From Candidatus Vicinibacter proximus (GTDB lineage Bacteria > Bacteroidota > Bacteroidia > Chitinophagales > Saprospiraceae), in assembly GCA_016713905.1 (NCBI GenBank), contig JADJOE010000003.1, forward strand, positions 1,488,001-1,552,000: 64,000 nt of DNA. The letters run 5' to 3'. The notes beneath the pieces were generated by a model. It was not told the origin of the DNA. It did not search any database and was given only the letters and a program-made list of their open reading frames with translations. The position numbers were made by a program, and so were the translations under genes. Of this stretch, positions 42,718-52,651 are shown piece by piece (position 1 is the first letter of the stretch; every line of letters starts with the position of its first letter).

Positions 42718-43236
42718 ATGAACATAAAAATAAAAATTACATTAAGCACATGGATTTTTTTCATTGGTCAAACCATTTGTCTTTTTGCTCAGTCATCCTT
42801 AAGTATAAACATACCGGATTTAGAAATCAGAGCAGATAAATTGATTCAAGGGGATGCGGATACCTATGGCAGAGGAGACTGGAAGTGTGAAGTAACTGTA
42901 CATATTATCGAAGACACCATAAATGTTACAGGGAATATAATTTTTTCTGAAAATGAAGCAGACAGAACAATTATAAAAGGAGATTTTAGAAAAATGTTCG
43001 TCTTCCCCATGTTACGAAAATTTGAAAGCTGTACTTTAGATACGGATAAGATAAATGGAAATGCAGGCGGATTAAATTTTGGTGCAAGAGAACCTATGTG
43101 GATAAACGGTCATGGATTAATTAAGCGAATTAAAATCAGAACAGATACATTTGGAAATGATGTAGGAAAAATAGGCGGAATACTGAAATTCAATCCGATT
43201 ATTTTAAATTATAAATGTTTATTTGCGGAAAAGTAA
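42718..43236 (+). CDS. Secreted uncharacterised protein
   Basis: 172 aa with a signal peptide (TLSTWIFFIGQTICLFAQ). The mature part is beta-rich with WKCEVTVHIIEDTINVTGNIIF, likely a compact beta-sandwich, and a few glycine-rich turns (NGNAGGLNFGAREP). Cysteines at WKCE, ESCT and YKCL could form a disulfide. I recognise no family. It lies 37 nt after the DUF3179 gene and converges with the propeller array. Confidence 0.65.
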   Translation: MNIKIKITLSTWIFFIGQTICLFAQSSLSINIPDLEIRADKLIQGDADTYGRGDWKCEVTVHIIEDTINVTGNIIFSENEADRTIIKGDFRKMFVFPMLRKFESCTLDTDKINGNAGGLNFGAREPMWINGHGLIKRIKIRTDTFGNDVGKIGGILKFNPIILNYKCLFAEK

Positions 43237-43310
43237 AAACATCCTTTTGAAAAACCAACGATATAATCAAGTCATGGCAATTAAATTTTAAAACATAACA
43301 TTAATCCAAT

Positions 43311-45056
43311 TTATTCCACCACAAATTTTTCAATAAAATGATTGCCGATCTGATCACGAAATCTACAAAAATAAATCCCTGTTGCCATATTCAGCATATC
43401 TAACTTTACTTCCAATGCTCCTTGTGCTATATGCTTGCTTTGCACCAATGTACCACTTAAATTAAGGATCTCCAATATTCCCTGAGCCTTGCACTCTTCA
43501 TCAAATTTAATAAAGAGCTGGTCACGGGCAGGATTGGGGAGGATGCTGAATTGTCCCTGGTTATGGATTAAAATATCTTTAGCGCCCACCATACCATCAG
43601 GGGAGATGCGCGCAATGAAAGCTGAAGATGTGTATTGGTCTCCTATTTGTTTTCTTGCGACTGTAGGCAAGGCATAGTCCCCGAAATACAGAGTATCCGA
43701 AGTAAACGTACCACTGATCACAAGACTCCCATCGGGATGAAGACCCCCACATTCATAACCACCTGCGTTCTCACGACCTTTACCTTGCAGTTGAAAAACT
43801 TGTTCAATATTGCCATTATTTTTAAAGCGAATGAAAAGTAAATCAGGTGATGAATTACCAGGACTGACATAGGGAATTCCCTTAAGATAGATAGTATCCC
43901 TATTAAGCTGCCAGGCTGTCCATAAATCTTGTTTTTGATTAAGTAGAATATAGTTTAATCCAAACATTCCAAGAACATGATCTTCATAAAGCCATTCAAG
44001 CTCATAATTAAGATTTATTTTAGCAAGAAAATTGATAGCATCTTGACTGGTTGGAAGACTTTTAATCTTTTTTGAAAATATTTCTATTTCTTTGCTTCTA
44101 CTAGATCCTCCGATAAATATATTACCTTGATTGTCAATTGACAATTGTTCAATATAATCAGTTTCAATTCCTCCTATGGATTTAATATACTGTACATTTC
44201 CATCAGGATTTAATACCAATAAAACTGCATCAAATGTTAAATCAGGCCTGAACGTATCACGATTCCTTAACACAAATTGATCGACACTTAATTCTTTGCC
44301 GCTGAAAGAACCAGCCAATATAACTTGATGAAAGCTATTAATTACTACATTCCGAAAAATATTTCCATAACTTTCCATTTTTTTATGCCACTTTAAGTTT
44401 CCATCGGCATCAAATTTAAAAAGTGTAGATTTAAAGGAGCCGACCAAAGATTGGTACTCGATCCGTATACTGTCCAATAATAAATGGCCTATATTATGCC
44501 AAGATGATAAATAAATATTACTTTCTATATCGGTTGTTACACCTATTGCTCCTATATCTCCAAGGCTTCCCTTTTCATTTTTCAATAATCTATACCAAAG
44601 TAATTTTCCATTGTTATTAAGTTTGGCTACAAATGCTTCTCCTACACCATCCGGTGATTGAATCGAATGTTCAGGATCAAGCCAGATGGTTCCTCGAAAT
44701 GAAGAACTAATGATAATATTACCCAAAGGATCACTTGATAAGAAAATTCTATCATCTAATACTCCAGTAAAATTGTCAGAGAACTGATGCTTCCAAACAC
44801 ATTGTCCATGTGAATCATATTTAACTAAAAATTGAATATCGGTATATTCAGTATTCAGATTGTAATTCTCATTACAAATGTCGAACGGAGAAATCTCAAA
44901 ATTGATAGCTGCAATGGTATTAGAAAATACATCGGTAGTAACTTCAAAAAAACCAATAGTACTCCTATGCCCTTCTGCAATAATCCAATCAAACTTAGGA
45001 ACCTGTGCATGAATAAAAAAGAATGAAAACCAAAAGGTAAATAAAAGTAATCTCAT
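43311..45056 (-). CDS. A1: secreted SBBP beta-propeller protein with T9SS sorting domain
   Basis: 581 aa. Signal peptide LLLFTFWFSFFFIHAQ, then the class I opening VPKFDWIIAEGHRSTIG. Propeller blades repeat the SBBP pattern (FDADGNLKWHKKMES, LNPDGNVQYIKSIGG, KINLNYELEWLYEDH) over residues 60-490. The C-terminal 75 residues are a T9SS type A sorting domain (SILPNPARDQLFIKF, then TGIYFCRFRD) unlike any other in the array. It is the last unit in the direction of transcription and its outlying sorting domain suggests that it has escaped recent conversion. Expected to be exported by Sec, moved by T9SS and anchored on the cell surface. Confidence 0.92.
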   Translation of the reverse strand: MRLLLFTFWFSFFFIHAQVPKFDWIIAEGHRSTIGFFEVTTDVFSNTIAAINFEISPFDICNENYNLNTEYTDIQFLVKYDSHGQCVWKHQFSDNFTGVLDDRIFLSSDPLGNIIISSSFRGTIWLDPEHSIQSPDGVGEAFVAKLNNNGKLLWYRLLKNEKGSLGDIGAIGVTTDIESNIYLSSWHNIGHLLLDSIRIEYQSLVGSFKSTLFKFDADGNLKWHKKMESYGNIFRNVVINSFHQVILAGSFSGKELSVDQFVLRNRDTFRPDLTFDAVLLVLNPDGNVQYIKSIGGIETDYIEQLSIDNQGNIFIGGSSRSKEIEIFSKKIKSLPTSQDAINFLAKINLNYELEWLYEDHVLGMFGLNYILLNQKQDLWTAWQLNRDTIYLKGIPYVSPGNSSPDLLFIRFKNNGNIEQVFQLQGKGRENAGGYECGGLHPDGSLVISGTFTSDTLYFGDYALPTVARKQIGDQYTSSAFIARISPDGMVGAKDILIHNQGQFSILPNPARDQLFIKFDEECKAQGILEILNLSGTLVQSKHIAQGALEVKLDMLNMATGIYFCRFRDQIGNHFIEKFVVE

Positions 45057-45084
45057 GATTAAATTTTATTATGGATAAAAAATT

Positions 45085-45118
45085 GGCCCACCCGGCAGAA
45101 AAGCTTTTTGGATGGGCC
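45085..45118 (-). terminator. Hairpin between B1 and A1
   Basis: GGCCCACCC (45085-45093) pairs with GGATGGGCC (45110-45118), one C-A mismatch. On the minus strand the stem is followed by AATTTTTTAT, so it is terminator-like, 28 nt before the A1 ATG. Confidence 0.7.
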
Positions 45119-45126
45119 ATAAAAAT

Positions 45127-45561
45127 TTACTTGTGAATAATCAATCGTTGTGAAGAAAGGGTATTGCCATTTTCACCAATCAACTCGACTATATAGATCT
45201 CCGGAGAAAAGCCAGAAAAATCTACAATTACAGAGCCTGCTTTGCTGAATTGAGTTATGTGAACCTTATAGCGACCATAAAGATCGGAGATCCTCACATT
45301 TTGAATGATTTCAGCATTTATATCACTATCAATCAAAACAATCCCTGTAGATGGATTCGGATAAATGCCAGCAGGAATGAATTTTTTAAGTCCTGATTGT
45401 TGTCCTCCAAATTCTTCTTCGTTGCAATTGAATAATGAAATGTACCTACTTTGTTCATCATAAGAATTTGAACTAGTCAAAATCTGAATATTGCCTTTAC
45501 AAAATGCTTCTAATCCCCCTAATTGATTTAAGTCTTTACTTAAACTTTTTGATTGAACCAT
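45127..45561 (-). CDS. B1: short protein with T9SS sorting domain but no signal peptide
   Basis: 144 aa. Leader MVQSKSLSKDLNQLGGLEAF, then an acidic LFNCNEEEFGGQQ and a T9SS type A domain from about residue 68 (IYPNPSTG, VRISDLYGR, EIYIVELIGENG). There is no hydrophobic export signal. CAAATATC at 45600-45607 (GATATTTG on the minus strand) 38 nt upstream is a promoter-like box found before the B genes. It could be a real cytosolic protein, or the orphan 3' end of a larger gene such as that at 61471. Confidence 0.75.
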   Translation of the reverse strand: MVQSKSLSKDLNQLGGLEAFCKGNIQILTSSNSYDEQSRYISLFNCNEEEFGGQQSGLKKFIPAGIYPNPSTGIVLIDSDINAEIIQNVRISDLYGRYKVHITQFSKAGSVIVDFSGFSPEIYIVELIGENGNTLSSQRLIIHK

Positions 45562-45636
45562 AGTCTTTGATTTTTCTTTTTTAAAAATACAGAAAATTCC
45601 AAATATCTATAATGTAAAAATAACACTATGCGTCCT

Positions 45637-47391
45637 TTACTCCACCACCACTCGCTCCACACTGCTCCTACCTTCCATATCACGATACCTTACGAAATAA
45701 ACTCCCGCAGGCCATTCGTGCATATCAACAATAGCAGATGTAGATCCTTCACTAATGATTAATGACTTCATAACAGTGCCAGTAGTTGTCAATATCTCTA
45801 CAATGCCATCAGCACTCAGATCATCATCAAAACGAATCTGTATTAAATCTCTGGCGGGGTTGGGGTGGATAGAAATCAAACTAAGCTCTTGGTTTCTCAG
45901 ATCTTTAGATCCCACCATCCCATCTGGAGAGATGCGGGCAATGAAGGCAGATGATGTGTATTGGTCTCCAATTTGTTTTCTGGCTACTGTGGGTAATGCA
46001 TAGTTTCCGAAATACAGTGTATCTGAAGTAAATGTTCCACTGATAACAAGACCTCCATCAGAATGAAGGCCTCCAGACCAATGACCATAGTTGCCATAAT
46101 CGCGTCCCTTACCATGTATGTGAAAGACTTGTCTAATTTCTCCTTTTGTGTCCAAACGCAGGTACAAAATATCAGGAGAAGAATTTGAGGAGCAGAAATA
46201 AGGAATGTTATTAAAATAAAACGTATCCGGCTCCAGCTTACAACTCACCCATAAGTCTTGATTCTTGTTCAATAAAATATTATAAATTCCAAAATGTCCA
46301 AACACTTGCTGGTCATCAAATAACCACTCAAGCTCATAATTAGGTTTAATTTTTGCTAAATAATTATTCCATTCACGATTAGCCTTTAACCTCTTTACTC
46401 TGCCTGAAAGGATTTCAATCTCTTCACTTAGAAAACTTGTGCCACCAACATATATATTGTCCTCAATGTCAATCTCTAAAGTCATTAAATAATCACTGCC
46501 CTCACCTCCTATAGACTGTAAATAGACCACATCTCCATTCTGGTCTAAAACGGTCAACACAGCATCTGAAGATTCCTCTGGCTTTGCGATATTCCTGTTT
46601 TCTATTACATTACTATCAACTGTAAGGTCTGATCCTGAAAATGAACCTGCTAAAACTACTTGATTCTTACTATTTATTTGAATCTCTTGAAAACTGCTAA
46701 AGTAAGCTTCAAATTTTTTATGCCATAACAGATTACCATCAGGGCTTAACTTAAATAGGGTAGTTTTTGAACCTCCCCAATTAGAATTGTATTCAATAGG
46801 TAAATCTTCAAAAAACAACCTGCTCAAACTATGGGAAGAGGTCAAATAAATATTTCCTTCCTGATCTGCCTGCAATCCATCCACTGCTACATCTCCTGCT
46901 TTTCCATTCTCTAATTTAAAAATTTTATGCCAAAGCAGCTTTCCATTCAAATCAAGTTTTGCAACGAAAGCTTCTCTCACACCATCAGGTGATTGTATAA
47001 AATGATCAGAGTCCAGCCATACTTTACCACGATGAGCTCCGCTGATTAAAATATTTCCCTGTCTGTCTGTAGATAAAAATAATCCGAGATCAATGACTCC
47101 TGTTAAATTATCAGTTAATTGATGTTTCCAAATACATTGTCCTTTAGAATTATATTTTATTAAAAAAAAGACTGCTGTGTATTCAGTATTAAAATTAAAT
47201 AAATCATTGCATAAATTGAAGGGTGACAGAGTGTATTCAATAGAAGCAATGGTGTTACCTAACACATCTGTTGTAACTAAATAAAAACCAATATTACTCA
47301 TATTTCCTTCAGCAATAATCCAATCAAACTTTGGAATCTGAGCTTGAAGTAAAGAATTTAAATACAAAAAAACAAAAATAATAATGCGCAT
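45637..47391 (-). CDS. A2: secreted SBBP beta-propeller protein with T9SS sorting domain
   Basis: 584 aa, class I propeller with signal peptide (IIIFVFLYLNSLLQAQ). Its propeller is almost identical in DNA to A5; the match covers about 45905-47660 against 52920-54668, including the hairpin and part of B2/B5. A2 is the intact copy: it has eight A at 47162-47169 where A5 has seven. Sorting domain is class alpha (FDDDLSADGIVEIL, ending SSVERVVVE), whereas A5 carries class beta. A recent duplication followed by tail exchange is the simplest explanation. Confidence 0.93.
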   Translation of the reverse strand: MRIIIFVFLYLNSLLQAQIPKFDWIIAEGNMSNIGFYLVTTDVLGNTIASIEYTLSPFNLCNDLFNFNTEYTAVFFLIKYNSKGQCIWKHQLTDNLTGVIDLGLFLSTDRQGNILISGAHRGKVWLDSDHFIQSPDGVREAFVAKLDLNGKLLWHKIFKLENGKAGDVAVDGLQADQEGNIYLTSSHSLSRLFFEDLPIEYNSNWGGSKTTLFKLSPDGNLLWHKKFEAYFSSFQEIQINSKNQVVLAGSFSGSDLTVDSNVIENRNIAKPEESSDAVLTVLDQNGDVVYLQSIGGEGSDYLMTLEIDIEDNIYVGGTSFLSEEIEILSGRVKRLKANREWNNYLAKIKPNYELEWLFDDQQVFGHFGIYNILLNKNQDLWVSCKLEPDTFYFNNIPYFCSSNSSPDILYLRLDTKGEIRQVFHIHGKGRDYGNYGHWSGGLHSDGGLVISGTFTSDTLYFGNYALPTVARKQIGDQYTSSAFIARISPDGMVGSKDLRNQELSLISIHPNPARDLIQIRFDDDLSADGIVEILTTTGTVMKSLIISEGSTSAIVDMHEWPAGVYFVRYRDMEGRSSVERVVVE

Positions 47392-47415
47392 GATAAGTCA
47401 ATTTAATTAAAAAAT

Positions 47416-47452
47416 AAGGCCCACCCACAAGAATTATTAATGGGTAGGCCTT
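47416..47452 (-). terminator. Hairpin between B2 and A2
   Basis: AAGGCCCACCCA pairs with TGGGTAGGCCTT (one C-A mismatch); on the minus strand a TTATTTTTTAA tract follows. It lies about 24 nt before the A2 ATG. Confidence 0.7.
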
Positions 47453-47458
47453 AGTAAT

Positions 47459-47893
47459 TTATCTATGGATCATAAGTCGTTGAGTGGAAATGGTTTTTCC
47501 TTTTACATCAAGCAATTCGACGATATATATTCCGGAAGATAATGAAGAGAAATCTAAACCTATAGATCCATGTTTATTTAATATTGGCCGGTGAATCTGA
47601 TGGCGGCCATATAGATCTGAGATCCTCACATTTTGAATGATTTCAGCATTTATATCACTATCAATCAAAACAATCCCTGTAGATGGATTCGGATAAATGC
47701 CAGCAGGAATGAATTGCTTTAGTCCTAGCTGATGGCCTCCAAATTCTTCTTCTTCACAATTGAATATTGGAATGTGCTTACCTTGTTCATCATAAGAATT
47801 TGAACTAGGCAAAATCTGAATATTGCCTTTACAAAATGCTTCTAATCCCTCTAATTGATTTAAGTCTCTAATTAAACTTTTTGATTGAACCAT
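47459..47893 (-). CDS. B2: short protein with T9SS sorting domain but no signal peptide
   Basis: 144 aa. The leader has drifted most (MVQSKSLIRDLNQLEGLEAF, GKHIPIFNCEEEEFGGHQ). The sorting domain (IYPNPSTGIVLIDSD, HQIHRPILNKHGS) is like B5 at its end but like B1 at its start, a mosaic. Promoter-like GATATTTG at 47939-47932. Precedes A2. Confidence 0.73.
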   Translation of the reverse strand: MVQSKSLIRDLNQLEGLEAFCKGNIQILPSSNSYDEQGKHIPIFNCEEEEFGGHQLGLKQFIPAGIYPNPSTGIVLIDSDINAEIIQNVRISDLYGRHQIHRPILNKHGSIGLDFSSLSSGIYIVELLDVKGKTISTQRLMIHR

Positions 47894-47968
47894 AGTCTTT
47901 GATTTTTCTTTTTTAAAAATACAGAAAATTCCAAATATCTATAATGTAAAAATAACACTATGCGTCCT

Positions 47969-49714
47969 TTACTCCACCACCACCCGCTCCACACTACTCC
48001 TTCCCTCATTATCTCGATATCTCACAAAGTAAACTCCGGCAGGCCATTCGTGCATATCAACAATAGCAGATGTAGATCCTTCACTAATGATTAATGACTT
48101 CATAACAGTGCCAGTAGTTGTCAATATCTCTACAATGCCATCAGCACTCAGATCATCATCAAAACGAATCTGTATTAAATCTCTGGCGGGGTTGGGGTGG
48201 ATAGAAATCAAACTACTCTCTTGTTTACTCACATCCTTAGATCCCACCATCCCATCAGGTGAAATACGAGCAATGAAAGCTGAAGATGTGTATTGGTCAC
48301 CTATTTTTTTTCTGGCGACTGTGGGTAATGCATAGTCCCCGAAATATAAAGTGTCTGAAGTAAATTTTCCACCAATTACTATACCTCCATCGGGATGAAG
48401 ACCTGTACAATCTACACATCCAGAACTTTCTCTACCCTTTCCTTGAAGTTGAAAAACTTGTTCCATATTGCCATTATTATTAAATCGAATGAAAAGTAGA
48501 TCAGGTGATGAATTACCAGGACTGACATAAGGCAATCCTTTAAGATATATTGTATCTCTATTAAGCTCCCAGGCAGTCCATAGCTCTTGTTTTTGGTCAA
48601 GTATAATATAGTATAATCCAAACATTCCAAGAACATGATCTTCATAAAGCCATTCAAGCTCATAAATAGGATTTATCTTAGCTAGAAAATTGATAGCATA
48701 TTGACTTGTTGGAAGGCTTTTAATCATCTTTGAAAATATTTCTATTTCCTTGCTTTCACTAGATCCTCCGATAAATATATTACCTTGATCGTCAATTGCC
48801 AATTGGTCAATAAAATCAGTAGCAAATCCACCTATGGATTTCATATACTTTACATTTCCATCACGGTTTAAAACCAACAAAACACCTTCAGAAGTTAAAT
48901 CAGGTGTGAGCGTGTCACGATTTGCTAAAACAAATTGATCGACAATTAATTCTTTGCCCCTAAATGAACCAACCAATATAACATCTTCCAAGCTGTTAAT
49001 TGCAACTTTTTGAAAAATACTTCCATAACTCTCCATTTTTTTATACCACTTTAAGTTTCCATTTGGATCAAATTTAAACAAAGTTGTTTTGTAGTAACCT
49101 TTCAAAGATTTATATTCAATCTTTAAGCTGTCTAAAATCAAATGATCCGTGGCATGGTAAGATGAAAGATATACATTTCCATCAGAATCATTTGTCACAT
49201 CAATTGTTGAAACATTTCCTAATTTTCCTTTTTCATTTTTCAATATTCTATGCCAAAGTAATTTTCCATTTGGATCAAGTTTGGCAACAAATGCTTCTCC
49301 TATACCATCCGGTGATTGTATATAATGTTCTGAATCAAGCCAAACTTTCCCTCGATGGGCTCCGGCAATTAGAATATTTCCTTGCAAATCAGTAGATAAA
49401 AATAAACCTGCATCCAAAACTCCTGTAAAATTATCTATGAATTTATGTTGCCATATACATTGACCTTTTGAGTTATACTTGACTAAAAACTCAATGTAGG
49501 TATTTTCAGTATTTGAGATATATTTATTTCCACACAGTTCAATCGGTGAAATTAAGTAACTAATAGCTACTATGGTGTTTGAAAATGAATCTGTTGTTAG
49601 TCCGTAACTTCCTATACTGCTATTATGCCCTTCAGAAATTATCCAATCAAATTTTGGAATCTGTGCATGAATCAAAGAGTATGAACAAAGAAGAGTAAAA
49701 ATAAAGAATCGCAT
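47969..49714 (-). CDS. A3: secreted SBBP beta-propeller protein with T9SS sorting domain
   Basis: 581 aa, class I propeller; signal peptide FFIFTLLCSYSLIHAQ. Closest propeller relatives are A1 and A7 (shared TDLTSEGVLLVLNRDGN-like and EWLYEDHVLGMFGLYYI regions). Its sorting domain is class alpha, nearly identical to those of A2 and A4 although those propellers differ. Expected to be exported by Sec and T9SS. Confidence 0.92.
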   Translation of the reverse strand: MRFFIFTLLCSYSLIHAQIPKFDWIISEGHNSSIGSYGLTTDSFSNTIVAISYLISPIELCGNKYISNTENTYIEFLVKYNSKGQCIWQHKFIDNFTGVLDAGLFLSTDLQGNILIAGAHRGKVWLDSEHYIQSPDGIGEAFVAKLDPNGKLLWHRILKNEKGKLGNVSTIDVTNDSDGNVYLSSYHATDHLILDSLKIEYKSLKGYYKTTLFKFDPNGNLKWYKKMESYGSIFQKVAINSLEDVILVGSFRGKELIVDQFVLANRDTLTPDLTSEGVLLVLNRDGNVKYMKSIGGFATDFIDQLAIDDQGNIFIGGSSESKEIEIFSKMIKSLPTSQYAINFLAKINPIYELEWLYEDHVLGMFGLYYIILDQKQELWTAWELNRDTIYLKGLPYVSPGNSSPDLLFIRFNNNGNMEQVFQLQGKGRESSGCVDCTGLHPDGGIVIGGKFTSDTLYFGDYALPTVARKKIGDQYTSSAFIARISPDGMVGSKDVSKQESSLISIHPNPARDLIQIRFDDDLSADGIVEILTTTGTVMKSLIISEGSTSAIVDMHEWPAGVYFVRYRDNEGRSSVERVVVE

Positions 49715-49740
49715 GATCTATCTTTTTAAATAGAAAATTT

Positions 49741-49773
49741 GGCCCACCCATCAGTCTTAATAATGGATGGGCC
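49741..49773 (-). terminator. Hairpin between B3 and A3
   Basis: GGCCCACCCA (49741-49750) pairs with TGGATGGGCC (49764-49773), one mismatch; AAATTTTCTAT follows on the minus strand. The same hairpin is found before A7. Confidence 0.7.
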
Positions 49774-49781
49774 TTATGAAT

Positions 49782-50215
49782 TTATTTATGAATGATGAGG
49801 TGTTGAGTGGAAAGTGTTTTCCCTTTAATATCTAGCAATTCGACGATATATATTCCTGAAGAAAAGCCAGAAAAATCAACACTGACAGTGCCTTGTTTTC
49901 TGAAATGAGTTATGTAACTCTGATGCCTTCCATAAAGATCTGAGATCCTAACTGATTGGATAAGATCAGTGTTATTAATACTTTCAATCAAAACCATGCC
50001 ATTGGTTGGATTTGGATATATGTATGAAGGAATGAATTGCTTAAGCCCTTGCTGTTGTCCTCCAAATTCTTCTTCGTTGCAATTGAATAATGGAATGTAC
50101 CTACTTTGTTCTTCATAAGAATTTGAACTAGTCAAAATCTGAATATTGCCTTTACAAAATGCTTTTAATCCCCCTAATTGATTTAAGTCTTTACTTAAAC
50201 TTTTGATTGAACCAT
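49782..50215 (-). pseudogene. B3: frameshifted copy of the short sorting-domain gene
   Basis: The ATG at 50215 is followed by MVQSK and an immediate stop: the T-run in AAACTTTTTGATT of the other copies is one T shorter here (50201-50204). The original frame stays open from 50135 to the stop at 49782, with an intact sorting domain (YPNPTNGMVLIES, then SGIYIVELLDIKG), but only a TTG could serve as start. It also has its own sorting-domain variant (INNTDLIQSVRISD). The promoter-like GATATTTG at 50261-50254 is kept. Confidence 0.8.
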
Positions 50216-50290
50216 AGTCTATGATTTTTCTTTTTTAAAAATACAGAAAATTCCAAATATCTATAATGTAAAAATAACACTATGCGTCCT

Positions 50291-52063
50291 TTACTCCACC
50301 ACCACCCGCTCCACACTGCTCCTTCCTTCTATATCTCGATACCTTACGAAATAAACTCCGGCAGGCCATTCGTGCATATCAACAATAGCAGATGTAGATC
50401 CTTCACTAATGATTAATGACTTCATAACAGTGCCAGTAGTTGTCAATATCTCTACAATGCCATCAGCACTCAGATCATCATCAAAACGAATCTGTATTAA
50501 ATCTCTGGCGGGGTTAGGGTGGATATAAATTAAGCTACGCGCTTGGTTTCTCTGATCTTTAGATCCCACCATCCCATCAGGACTGATACGGGCTATGAAT
50601 CCATCAGCAGTAGGATTGCATGTTGGTTTATTAATGAATTTGTAAAGTGAATGTTCCCCAAGAGACAATGTATCAGAACTAAACTGTCCAGAAATAATTA
50701 CACCAAGGTCAGATTGAATGCTAACATCAAGTATTCTATCAAAATCATTTCCTCCCCAACAATATACATTTTCAATCTTACCTGATAGATTTGTGATTAG
50801 GTAAACCATATCATATTGATTAATGGCCCCTTTCCCTTTTCTATATATCACAAGATCATCTATAACAAATGAATCCTTGGTTAAACTCCATGTAGTAATT
50901 AACTTATTTTCTTTTGTCATACCACTAAAGTTTCCAAAATTATTTGCAATGCCAATATCAAAAGCTTTAATCCATTTTCTGTTACCATTTGAGTCCAGCA
51001 TTGCAATATAGCTTGGTTCATTTAAATTTGGAATATTAAACAAGCTGTCTAAAATATTATACGGACCTATATTCATGGAAACTCCGCACAAATATATATT
51101 TTTCATTCTATCAATTTCCAATCCCCCTAAATAATCTTGAGTATGACTAACACCATATCCCTTTAACCATAAAACCTCACCGTTACTTGATAATTTGAAA
51201 ACAAAAGCATCTGCAAATGAATTAGAGCTCTGATTAGTATTATAATAAGTTTTTTGATCAACTTGAAAGAATTTTCCAGTAATATTTCCTACTGCCACAA
51301 CATTTCCTTCATAGTCGCTTTTAATATTGTATAATTTAACTCCTCCATTAGGCGACTGCATAGGTTTTGTCCATACAAGTTCACCATTTTTATCTAACTT
51401 TATAATAGTGGAATTATATTTTAAATTTATATTATTATAAAGTATAGGGACTTCATTATAAATAAGCGGTTCAAAGGAATGATCCACTAGAAGAAATATA
51501 TTTCCAAATCTGTCTGTATGTATACCTGTATAGGGAGCAGCTTTTGTAGGATCTCTAACTTTTAAAATTTTATACCAAAACAATTTACCATCCTTATTAT
51601 ATTTAGAAACTACAATTTGGGTATGTTGAGGAGATCCGGAATCAATAAATATTCCAGGAGAAAGCTCGATTATTCCACTAAACGATGATACAAAATACCA
51701 ATTATCTTCTTGATCTATTTCGAGACTTGAAATTCCATCTGTGGCACCTTCTGCAGTTGATAATTGATGAGTCCACACACAATTTCCATTTTTGTCTAGT
51801 TTATACATCATGCTGCCAACCGGAAATTCATTGTTTGCTGGATTAAAGTATTTTGAACATAAGTCTACATTGGGATAAATTGGTGGATCTGAGAAAAAGT
51901 AGGCCAAACAAATTAAATTATCCTCTGAATCTGCATCGGAATTAACCACTTGTATTAGGGCATCAGTCTTTAAAATATGTTTAACCCAATCAAATTTCTG
52001 TGCATCTAATACAAAAGGCAAACCCGATATAATTAGGATATAATAGATCCAAATTTTTTTCAT
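50291..52063 (-). CDS. A4: class II secreted SBBP propeller protein with T9SS sorting domain
   Basis: 590 aa. Signal peptide IWIYYILIISGLPFVLDAQ, then the class II opening KFDWVKHILKTD. Blades carry KYNKDGKLFWYKILKV, LDKNGELVWTKPMQS and KLSSNGEVLWLKGYG. The propeller is clearly different from class I but the sorting domain is class alpha, as in A2 and A3, with YIHPNPARDLIQIRF. Preceded by the class II B4 and a different, AT-rich hairpin. Probably exposed on the cell surface. Confidence 0.92.
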   Translation of the reverse strand: MKKIWIYYILIISGLPFVLDAQKFDWVKHILKTDALIQVVNSDADSEDNLICLAYFFSDPPIYPNVDLCSKYFNPANNEFPVGSMMYKLDKNGNCVWTHQLSTAEGATDGISSLEIDQEDNWYFVSSFSGIIELSPGIFIDSGSPQHTQIVVSKYNKDGKLFWYKILKVRDPTKAAPYTGIHTDRFGNIFLLVDHSFEPLIYNEVPILYNNINLKYNSTIIKLDKNGELVWTKPMQSPNGGVKLYNIKSDYEGNVVAVGNITGKFFQVDQKTYYNTNQSSNSFADAFVFKLSSNGEVLWLKGYGVSHTQDYLGGLEIDRMKNIYLCGVSMNIGPYNILDSLFNIPNLNEPSYIAMLDSNGNRKWIKAFDIGIANNFGNFSGMTKENKLITTWSLTKDSFVIDDLVIYRKGKGAINQYDMVYLITNLSGKIENVYCWGGNDFDRILDVSIQSDLGVIISGQFSSDTLSLGEHSLYKFINKPTCNPTADGFIARISPDGMVGSKDQRNQARSLIYIHPNPARDLIQIRFDDDLSADGIVEILTTTGTVMKSLIISEGSTSAIVDMHEWPAGVYFVRYRDIEGRSSVERVVVE

Positions 52064-52081
52064 AATCTAATATATTAAAAA

Positions 52082-52125
52082 ATTAACAGAAAGATTTGCT
52101 AAAAGTAGCAAATCTTTCTGTTAAT
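52082..52125 (-). terminator. Hairpin between B4 and A4 (perfect 20-bp stem)
   Basis: A perfect 20-bp inverted repeat (left arm ATTAACAGAAAGATTTGCTA, right arm 52106-52125) with a 4-nt loop. AATTTTTTAA follows on the minus strand. Sequence unrelated to the GGCCCACCC-type hairpins, but at the same place. Confidence 0.78.
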
Positions 52126-52138
52126 ATAATTCAAAAAG

Positions 52139-52576
52139 TTATCTTATGACTTGAAACTTTATAAGCTTCCTTTCTTTTCCTTGTAGGCAATCAATAAAGT
52201 ATAACCCAGGCAATAAGCGATCGACTTGAAGTTTGTAAAGATCATCTTGAACTTGAACAATTTTCAACTGATGTTTATTGCTATAACTATCATAAATGCT
52301 AAAGGAAATAGGACATTCTACCAAATCAGTAACGAAGCCAGTATTGAATAAAAAGACCCCATCTGTCGGATTAGGATAACCATTAACAGGCTGGAATTGC
52401 TTAAGCCCTTGCTGTTGACCTCCATATTCTTCTTCGTTGCAATTGAATAATGAAATGTACCTACTTTGTTCATCATAAGAATTTGAACTAGTCAAAATCT
52501 GAATATTGCCTTTACAAAATGCTTCTAATCCCCCTAATTGATTTAAGTCTTTACTTAAACTTTTTGATTGAACCAT
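52139..52576 (-). CDS. B4: short protein with class II sorting domain
   Basis: 145 aa. The leader (MVQSKSLSKDLNQLGGLEAF to GLKQF) is the common one, but the C-terminus is a different sorting domain: NGYPNPTDGVFLF, ISFSIYDSYSNKH, LLPGLYFIDCLQGKERK, ending FQVIR. Only B6 shares it, and B4 and B6 are the two that precede class II propellers. No signal peptide. Promoter-like GATATTTG at 52621-52614. Confidence 0.75.
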   Translation of the reverse strand: MVQSKSLSKDLNQLGGLEAFCKGNIQILTSSNSYDEQSRYISLFNCNEEEYGGQQQGLKQFQPVNGYPNPTDGVFLFNTGFVTDLVECPISFSIYDSYSNKHQLKIVQVQDDLYKLQVDRLLPGLYFIDCLQGKERKLIKFQVIR

Positions 52577-52651
52577 AGCCTATGATTTTTCTTATTAAAA
52601 ATAAAGAAAATATCAAATATCCAAAATTTAAAAATAACAACCATGCATCCT

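Noticed and set aside
45755..48335. Repeated plus-strand ORFs of about 60-82 codons antisense to the A sorting domains (also at 52643, 54974 and 57326)
   Set aside because: They recur only because the coding strand recurs. They have no promoter box or signal and their codon pattern is that of a reverse frame; they are shadows of the A genes.
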